Assembly (NCBI GenBank): GCA_020438595.1
Contig: JAGQUI010000042.1
Location: 1-11,904 of the forward strand
Direction: 5' to 3'
Origin: Propionibacteriaceae bacterium
Lineage (GTDB): Bacteria > Actinomycetota > Actinomycetes > Propionibacteriales > Propionibacteriaceae
DNA: 11,904 nt
Numbering within the stretch: position 1 is the first letter of the stretch; every line of letters begins with the position of its first letter. Both the position numbers and the translations under genes were made by a program. The notes beneath the pieces are model-generated. The model was not told where the DNA came from, made no database searches, and was given only the letters and a program-made list of their open reading frames with translations. Shown here piece after piece: positions 6,190-11,904 of this stretch.

Positions 6190-9100
6190 ATGTCCACCGA
6201 TACAGTGCACTACCCCGGCGTCCCCGACGTCATCAACGGCAACGGCGCCGTCGCGTACGTGATGAAGCACGTCTGCGGCGGTGTCATCGGCTACCCGATC
6301 ACCCCCTCCACCGAGATCTCCGAGATCTTCGAGGCGGCCCGCGCCGAGGGCCAGCTCAACGTGTGGGGCAAGCACCCGTTCTTCGTCGAGACCGAGGGTG
6401 AGCACTCCGCGCAGAGCGGGGCGCTCGGCGCGGCGCTCGTCGGCGGCAACTTCATCTCCAACGCCTCCTCCAGCCAGGGCATCCTCTACGGCCTGGAGTC
6501 GCACTACGTCACCGTCGGCAAGAAGATCGGCGGGTTCGTGCTGCAGGTCGCGGCCCGCGTGGTCACCAAGCACTCGCTGAACGTGATGGCCGGGCACGAC
6601 GACGTGTACGCGCTGCTCCCGACCGGCTACACCATCCTGTTCGGCTCCAACCCGCAGGAGGCTGCCGACCTCGCCGCCATCGCCTACCGCACGTCGGCCC
6701 TGTCGCTGATCCCCGTCGCCAACTCGATGGACGGTTTCGCCACCAGCCACGTGATGAGCGAGGTACTGCTCCCCGAGCCCGAACTGCTGCGCACCTACCT
6801 CGGCGATCCGTCCGGCCGGATCGAATGCCCGACGCTCGCCCAGGAGATGCTGTTCGGGGCGAAGGGACGCGTGTTCCAGCTGAACCGCTACCTCGACCGC
6901 CACGCCGACGACTTCGCCAGCGCCGACCTCACCGCGCTGCGGAACTGGCTGGGTGCCCGCGGCCCGCGGATCGAGGCGGACAACTCCGGCGACCTCCTCG
7001 AGGAGACCCTCGACCGCGTCCCGGTCGCCCTGCAGGCGCAGTGGCGGCGGCAGTGGCTGAACGCCTGGCCGGCCGGCACCCGCCAACTCGTCCCCGCGCT
7101 CGTCGACCCGCACAACCCCGGCCTGACCGGGCCGGTGCAGAACCAGCCCGACTTCCAGGCGGGCTCGGCCGACCACCGCACTCACTTCGCCAGTGCCGTG
7201 CCCGCGCTCGTCCGGCAGGCGATGGCCGAGTACTCCGAGCTGACCGGACGCGACTACTCCCCCGTGATCGCCTACGACTGCGACGACGCCGACTACGTGA
7301 TGGTCGGCATGGGCTCGATCACCGACGACGTCCGCGCCGTGCTGCCCTACCTGCGCTCCCTCGGCCTGAAGGTCGGGGTCGTGTCGGTGAAGCTGCTGCA
7401 GCCGTTCCCCGAGGCCGAACTGGTCGCGGCGCTGCAGCACGCGAAGGCCGTCACCGTCCTGGAGCGTTCGGACGACACCGCGCTCACCCGGCTGGTCACC
7501 CAGGCGCTGTTCCACGCCCGCTCCAACGCCGAGGCCGGCGACGACGCCCCGTACCCGGGTGTGCCCGCGCTGACGGCGATCCCGCGGCTGACCACGGGCA
7601 TCTTCGGCCTGGGCGGCCACGACATCCAGCCCCGCTACCTCGTCGCGGCGTTCCGCAACATGACCAAGGCGTCCCCCTCGCCCCTGGTCTACCTCGGCTC
7701 GCAGTTCTTCACGCCGAACCCGACGCCCGCGGTCGCGGCGATCCAGGACCGGCTCCGGGAGGCCTACCCCGAGACCGAGCTGATGGCGCTGGAGACCGAG
7801 CCCAACCCGGCCGTGCTGCCCGCCGGCAGCCTGCGGATCCGGTTCCACTCCGTCGGCGGCTACGGCACGGTGGCCACCGGCAAGCTGCTCACCGACGTGC
7901 TCTCCTCGCTGCTCGGCATGCACTCGAAGTCGGCCCCCAAGTACGGCTCGGAGAAGTCCGGCGCGGCCACGAACTACTACATCACCCTGTCGCCGGAGCC
8001 CGTGCTGCTCACCAACGCCGAACTGGAGGACGTCGAGCTCGTGGTCTGCCCAGACCACCAGGTGTTCTCCCACACCAACCCGCTGAAGGGCCTGATCCAG
8101 GGCGGCACGCTGATCATGCAGTCGGACAAGGAGCCGACCGCGGTGTGGCGCGAGCTGCCCCCGTTCGCCCGCCGGACGATCCGGGAGCGCAACATCACCT
8201 TCCTGGTGCTGGACGCCTTCGCGATCGCCCGCGCCCACGCCCCCAACCCCGAGCTCGAGACCCGCATGATGGGCATCGCCTTCATCGGCGCCATCCTCGG
8301 CCACGTCGGCATCGAGGGCGGCACCGGCGAGATCGAGGCCGAGGTCCGCGCCGAGCTGGCCAAGAAGTTCGGCCGCCGCGGCCAGACCGTGATCGAGGCC
8401 AACCTGGCCGTGATCCGGGACGGCCTGGGCGCGATCGTCGTCGACTACACCGACCCCGCGTTCGAGGCGGTCGAGGCCGACCCGATCCTGGCCGGGGTGC
8501 GGGAGTCGCTGTCCGTTGCGATGACCCCCACCGTGGGACGGGAACGCACCAGCGGGCTGTTCGATCCCGGCTACTACGACGAGATGGTGGGCCGGCCGTT
8601 CCGCGAGGGCACCATCGACGAGGCCCCTGTGCTGCCCGGCACCGGCCTGTTCATGCCCGTCGGCACCGGCGCGGCGAAGAACAAGGGCATCTTCCGGCGC
8701 ACCGTGCCCGTGTTCGACCCGAGCAGCTGCACGGCCTGCATGGAGTGCGCGCTGGCCTGCCCGGACAACGCCATCCCGAACACCGGGCACGAGCTCGGCG
8801 ACCTGCTCGGCGCGGCCATCGACGCCGCCGGGCTGAGCGAGGGCGAACGGGCCCCCTGGTACGGCCTGGTGCCGGAGTGGTCCGCCGCGATCCGCGCCGG
8901 CTTCGCCGCCGACTCCGCGGCCACCGACTTCGCGTCCGCGGCCCGGACGGCTGCAGCCACGCTGCCCGAGGACCAGGTGCCGGCCGGCCAGCTGGACGCG
9001 GTGGTCGCCGCGATCGCCGCCTTCCCGGTGGCCCGGACCCGTCCGCTGTACGACGCCGCCGAGAAGGCCGCGCCCGGCTCGGGCGTCCTGTTCTCCGCGG

Positions 9101-11169
9101 TGGTCGACCCGTGGAAGTGCACCGGCTGCCTGCAGTGCATCGAGGTGTGCGGGCCCGACGCCCTCACCTCGGCCGACCAGGACGACGTGCTGCTCGGCAT
9201 GCTCGAGACCCGGTTCGAGCGGCTGACGAAGCTGCCCGACTCCCCGGCCCGGCTCACCGCCGAGGCCACCGCCCCCGGCGGGGACATCAAGCGGATCATG
9301 CTGAACCGTGCCGACTACTACTCGATGACCGGGGGCCACGGCGCGTGCCGCGGCTGCGGCGAGGTCACCGCGATCCACCTGCTGAACTCGCTCAGCCACC
9401 GGATCGGCGAGGAGCGCCGGCAGGCGCACCTGCGCGAGCTGGACGCGACGCTGGACCAGTTGGCGACCCTGCACGAGTCGCTGGCCGAGGGCGCCCGCCG
9501 CGAACGGGTGGGGGCCACGATGGCAGAGCTGGAGCGCCGACTGTACCTGTACGAGTCGGGACCGACCGGCGACGGCCCGTCCACGTCGGTGATGGCGAAC
9601 TCCACCGGCTGCTCGAGCGTGTACGCCTCGACCGTCCCGTTCTCGCCGTACCTGAACCCGTGGGTGAACGGCCTGTTCCAGGACGCCCAGCCGCTGGCGA
9701 TGGGCATGTACGAGGGCCTGGTCTCCAGCCTCGTCGGCGAGGTGCGGGCGCTGCGGATCGCCCAGCTCGAACTGGACGGGGCCTACGACCCGGAGTCGCA
9801 CGACCAGGCGCTGGCGACCCTCTCCTGGCGCGACTTCACCCCGGCCGAGCGGGCGCTGGTGCCGCTCGTGCTGACGATCAGCGGCGACGGCGCCGCGTAC
9901 GACATCGGCTTCGGCGCGATGTCGCGCGTGCTCGCCGGCGGCACCCCGATCAAGTCGCTCGTGCTGGACACCGGCGGCTACTCCAACACCGGCGGGCAGG
10001 CGTCCACGGCGTCCTTCGCCGGCCAGGACGCCGACCTCGCCCGGTACGGCAGCGCCCACGGCGGCAAGCAGGAGTCGCGCAAGGAGCTGGGCCTGCTGGC
10101 GACGTTCCACCCGAACGTGTACGTCGCCTCGGTCTCGACCGCGTACCACAGCCACTTCCTGCAGGCGTCCGCGGACCTGATCGGCTACAACGACGGGGCC
10201 GGCCTGATGATCGCCTACGCCCCGTGCGACACCGAGAACGGCATGCCGGAGGACCTGGCCAACGCCCGCTCGCGGCTCGCCGTGGAGAGCCGGGTCAGCC
10301 CGCTGTTCGTGCACGACCCGCGCAAGGGCGGCGCCCTCGCCGAGCGGTTCAGCCTCGACGGCAACCCCGAGGCCGACGGCCTGTGGACCGAGACCACCCT
10401 CACCTACCGCGACGACCGCGGCCAGCTGCAACTGCTGTCCATGCCGCTGACGCCGGCCGAGTTCGCGATCGGCGAGGTGCGGTTCCGCAAGCAGTTCCGG
10501 TGGCTGGCCCAGCACGAGGAGGACGGCGCGGTGCCGATCTCCGAGTACGTGGAGCTGCCCGCCCACCAGCGCACCGGACGCACGCCGTACATCTACACCA
10601 CCGACCGCAAGCGGCACCTGGTCAAGATGGCCTGCTCGCCGAGCATCGTGGCGCTGGTCGAGGACCGCAAGCGCAACTGGCAGACCCTGCAGTTCCTCGC
10701 CGGCCAGTCGGTGACCGTGCTGAACGCCCGGCACAAGATCGAGGTCAGCGAGTGGACGAGCCGCTACGGCGAGGCGATCGATGCCCGCGAGTCGGCGCTC
10801 GACGTGATCGCCAAGGCGATGGCCGACCTCGCCACGGCGTCCGGCGCCCCGGCCGGCGGCGCGCTCAACCTGGGCCTGTTCGGGGCCCCGATGGCCGCAC
10901 CCGAGACCGAGGCCGCCCCCGCGACGACTGCGGTGGCCGACCGTCCGATCTGGCTCGACCCCGAGGACCTGGCCAAGTGCAACGACTGCGCGACCTGCTA
11001 CCAGGAGCTGCCGCAGCTGTTCGAGAAGGCCACGATCGTCGTGGACGGGAGTCCCCGCACCGTCGGCCGGATGCGGCCCGACGCCCTGGACGGCCTGGAG
11101 CTCACCCCGGAGCTGCAGGCCCGGATCACCCGGGTCAAGGCGACCTGCGACGCGGAGATCATCCAGTGA
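6190..11169 (+). CDS. Giant fused pyruvate/2-oxoacid:ferredoxin oxidoreductase with C-terminal ferredoxin-like module
   Basis: A 1659-residue cytoplasmic enzyme predicted to decarboxylate a 2-oxoacid with CoA, giving an acyl-CoA, CO2 and low-potential electrons. Domains follow NifJ order. Domain I (~1-200) has YPITPST (T38), ETEGEHS and AAR (R123), matching the substrate/TPP residues of Desulfovibrio africanus PFOR. Domain II is ~305-515, the gamma-type domain ~545-760, and an EKR-like segment ~820-840. Two 4Fe-4S motifs follow: C847/C850/C853/C857 and C977/C980/C983/C987. The TPP domain (~1030-1440) has GDGAAYDIG (1232-1240) and YSNTGGQ (1264-1270). The proximal-cluster cysteines are C1053, C1056, C1141 and C1346. 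A final module (~1585-1659) has C1597/C1600/C1603 and C1653, like a single-cluster ferredoxin. Usual NifJ length is about 1170-1200; the excess lies in insertions at ~200-300, ~865-970, ~1070-1130 and ~1180-1222, plus the C-terminus. All key residues are present, so it is probably active. Pyruvate is the default guess, not proven. Translation appears coupled to the next gene. Confidence 0.9.
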   Translation: MSTDTVHYPGVPDVINGNGAVAYVMKHVCGGVIGYPITPSTEISEIFEAARAEGQLNVWGKHPFFVETEGEHSAQSGALGAALVGGNFISNASSSQGILYGLESHYVTVGKKIGGFVLQVAARVVTKHSLNVMAGHDDVYALLPTGYTILFGSNPQEAADLAAIAYRTSALSLIPVANSMDGFATSHVMSEVLLPEPELLRTYLGDPSGRIECPTLAQEMLFGAKGRVFQLNRYLDRHADDFASADLTALRNWLGARGPRIEADNSGDLLEETLDRVPVALQAQWRRQWLNAWPAGTRQLVPALVDPHNPGLTGPVQNQPDFQAGSADHRTHFASAVPALVRQAMAEYSELTGRDYSPVIAYDCDDADYVMVGMGSITDDVRAVLPYLRSLGLKVGVVSVKLLQPFPEAELVAALQHAKAVTVLERSDDTALTRLVTQALFHARSNAEAGDDAPYPGVPALTAIPRLTTGIFGLGGHDIQPRYLVAAFRNMTKASPSPLVYLGSQFFTPNPTPAVAAIQDRLREAYPETELMALETEPNPAVLPAGSLRIRFHSVGGYGTVATGKLLTDVLSSLLGMHSKSAPKYGSEKSGAATNYYITLSPEPVLLTNAELEDVELVVCPDHQVFSHTNPLKGLIQGGTLIMQSDKEPTAVWRELPPFARRTIRERNITFLVLDAFAIARAHAPNPELETRMMGIAFIGAILGHVGIEGGTGEIEAEVRAELAKKFGRRGQTVIEANLAVIRDGLGAIVVDYTDPAFEAVEADPILAGVRESLSVAMTPTVGRERTSGLFDPGYYDEMVGRPFREGTIDEAPVLPGTGLFMPVGTGAAKNKGIFRRTVPVFDPSSCTACMECALACPDNAIPNTGHELGDLLGAAIDAAGLSEGERAPWYGLVPEWSAAIRAGFAADSAATDFASAARTAAATLPEDQVPAGQLDAVVAAIAAFPVARTRPLYDAAEKAAPGSGVLFSAVVDPWKCTGCLQCIEVCGPDALTSADQDDVLLGMLETRFERLTKLPDSPARLTAEATAPGGDIKRIMLNRADYYSMTGGHGACRGCGEVTAIHLLNSLSHRIGEERRQAHLRELDATLDQLATLHESLAEGARRERVGATMAELERRLYLYESGPTGDGPSTSVMANSTGCSSVYASTVPFSPYLNPWVNGLFQDAQPLAMGMYEGLVSSLVGEVRALRIAQLELDGAYDPESHDQALATLSWRDFTPAERALVPLVLTISGDGAAYDIGFGAMSRVLAGGTPIKSLVLDTGGYSNTGGQASTASFAGQDADLARYGSAHGGKQESRKELGLLATFHPNVYVASVSTAYHSHFLQASADLIGYNDGAGLMIAYAPCDTENGMPEDLANARSRLAVESRVSPLFVHDPRKGGALAERFSLDGNPEADGLWTETTLTYRDDRGQLQLLSMPLTPAEFAIGEVRFRKQFRWLAQHEEDGAVPISEYVELPAHQRTGRTPYIYTTDRKRHLVKMACSPSIVALVEDRKRNWQTLQFLAGQSVTVLNARHKIEVSEWTSRYGEAIDARESALDVIAKAMADLATASGAPAGGALNLGLFGAPMAAPETEAAPATTAVADRPIWLDPEDLAKCNDCATCYQELPQLFEKATIVVDGSPRTVGRMRPDALDGLELTPELQARITRVKATCDAEIIQ

Positions 11170-11904
11170 CCACCCAGGAGTTCAACAACCAGCTGGGGTT
11201 GCTGGAGCGGCGGCTGGTCGCCGATCCGCGGGCGTTCCGGGAGCTGTTCACCGCGGACGGCATGGAGGCCGTGGCGTGGGAGTTCCGCCAGCCGGCGCTC
11301 GGCGCGAAGTTCACCCGGCAGCTGTGGGAGGTGCTCAGCCGCGACGACGACGCCAGCCGGCTGCTGATGCGGTTCCTGTGGCAGCTGCCGGTGGGCAAGA
11401 AGCGGATGTTCATCCGGGCGCTCGACGAGCACCTGTCGGGCCGCTACCCGATGTTCGCCGGGCTCAGCGAGAACTGGCCGGCCGGCAACGCGATCGGCCC
11501 GTACATCCGCAAGCCCAGCGAGCGCTGGGAGGACTTCGAGCTGGTCAACAAGGGGTTCCTGGGCTACATGGACCTCGGCTACACCCGCCGCGACGTGGAG
11601 CTGTTCGTGTGGCTGGAGGCGCTGCGCGACAAGCAGTGCGCCGAGGCGCCGTGCGAGCTGGGCGTGCTGCTGGCCGGGCACATCGAGCCGCAGGGCGGCT
11701 GCCCCGTCCAGATCCACATCCCGAAGATGTTCGAGCTGATCGGCACCGGGCACTTCCGGGAGGCGCTGGAGATGCTCGAGTCGTGCAACCCGCTGCCGGA
11801 CGTGACCGGACGGGTCTGCCCGCAGGAGCTGCAGTGCCAGGGCCAGTGCATCCACAAGCAGTCGATGAGCATCGGCCAGCTGGAGTGGTTCCTGCCCGAG
11901 TGGG
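11166..11904 (+). CDS. GltD/NfnB-type iron-sulfur flavoprotein oxidoreductase, N-terminal part (3' end outside window)
   Basis: The GTG start overlaps the TGA of the preceding gene (GTGA), which indicates translational coupling. The visible 246 residues have two parts. Residues 1-~150 are a charged, tryptophan- and phenylalanine-containing domain I do not recognise (for example VAWEFRQPALGAKFTRQLWE). Residues ~155-246 match the Fer4_20-type domain found before the FAD/NAD(P) domains of glutamate synthase small subunit, NADH-dependent ferredoxin:NADP oxidoreductase and dihydropyrimidine dehydrogenase. The matching elements are CPVQIHIPKMFELIGTGHF, NPLPDVTGRVCPQE and the C218-x5-C224-x3-C228 motif. 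The first cysteine group, C158-x4-C163-x15-C179, is more widely spaced than in the family. The flavin and nucleotide domains would follow outside the window. Inferred role: accept electrons from the large oxidoreductase and pass them to NAD(P)+ or another acceptor. Confidence 0.8.
   Translation, partial: MTTQEFNNQLGLLERRLVADPRAFRELFTADGMEAVAWEFRQPALGAKFTRQLWEVLSRDDDASRLLMRFLWQLPVGKKRMFIRALDEHLSGRYPMFAGLSENWPAGNAIGPYIRKPSERWEDFELVNKGFLGYMDLGYTRRDVELFVWLEALRDKQCAEAPCELGVLLAGHIEPQGGCPVQIHIPKMFELIGTGHFREALEMLESCNPLPDVTGRVCPQELQCQGQCIHKQSMSIGQLEWFLPEW

Noticed and set aside
5923..10734. A 1603-codon open frame on the minus strand, antisense to the large oxidoreductase gene
   Set aside because: Its conceptual product is a low-complexity run of valine, glycine, arginine, histidine and glutamine with no domain. 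It arises because the sense gene uses almost only G/C-ending codons, which suppresses stops on the opposite strand. The sense strand carries full catalytic motifs and a good ribosome site.

Overview
The window is high-GC DNA whose genes have strongly G/C-ending codons. It looks like an actinobacterial (Actinomycetota) chromosome. Pointers are a SerB2-type phosphoserine phosphatase with two ACT domains, a DUF222/HNH '13E12-repeat' protein (an expansion typical of this phylum), GTG and TTG starts, and KtrB/KtrA-like potassium uptake genes. A large 2-oxoacid:ferredoxin oxidoreductase suggests an anaerobic or facultative member, perhaps near the propionibacteria; that placement is inference only.

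Left part (1-2720): the 5' two-thirds of a serB-like gene runs off the left edge on the minus strand. Next comes about 830 bases of intergenic-looking DNA between serB and the HNH gene. It holds a cluster of four related ~21-base repeats (two direct, two inverted, the inverted ones inside hairpins), a doubtful 71-codon minus-strand ORF, and two DnaA-box-like 9-mers 30 bases apart. The HNH protein gene follows on the plus strand and converges on the potassium genes with only 16 bases between stop codons.

Middle part (2737-6070): a minus-strand potassium uptake pair, upstream trkH/ktrB-like and downstream trkA/ktrA-like. The trkH reading frame is broken about 1.1 kb in, just before the fourth selectivity-filter loop, and its normal C-terminal tail is not visible before trkA begins at a TTG codon. 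Divergent from trkH is a major facilitator superfamily transporter gene; the shared 141-base gap contains a concentric inverted repeat.

Right part (6190-11904): the most interesting portion. A 1659-residue fused pyruvate/2-oxoacid:ferredoxin oxidoreductase has all canonical NifJ-type domains in canonical order, but carries several insertions and a C-terminal single-cluster ferredoxin-like module. Its stop codon overlaps (GTGA) the start of a second gene encoding a GltD/NfnB-type iron-sulfur flavoprotein N-terminus with an unfamiliar ~150-residue leader domain; this gene runs off the right edge. The overlap implies co-translation. The two products probably form one electron-transfer system taking electrons from 2-oxoacid oxidation through four predicted iron-sulfur clusters in the large protein to the flavoprotein and on to NAD(P) or another acceptor. 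The substrate and final acceptor cannot be read from the sequence.
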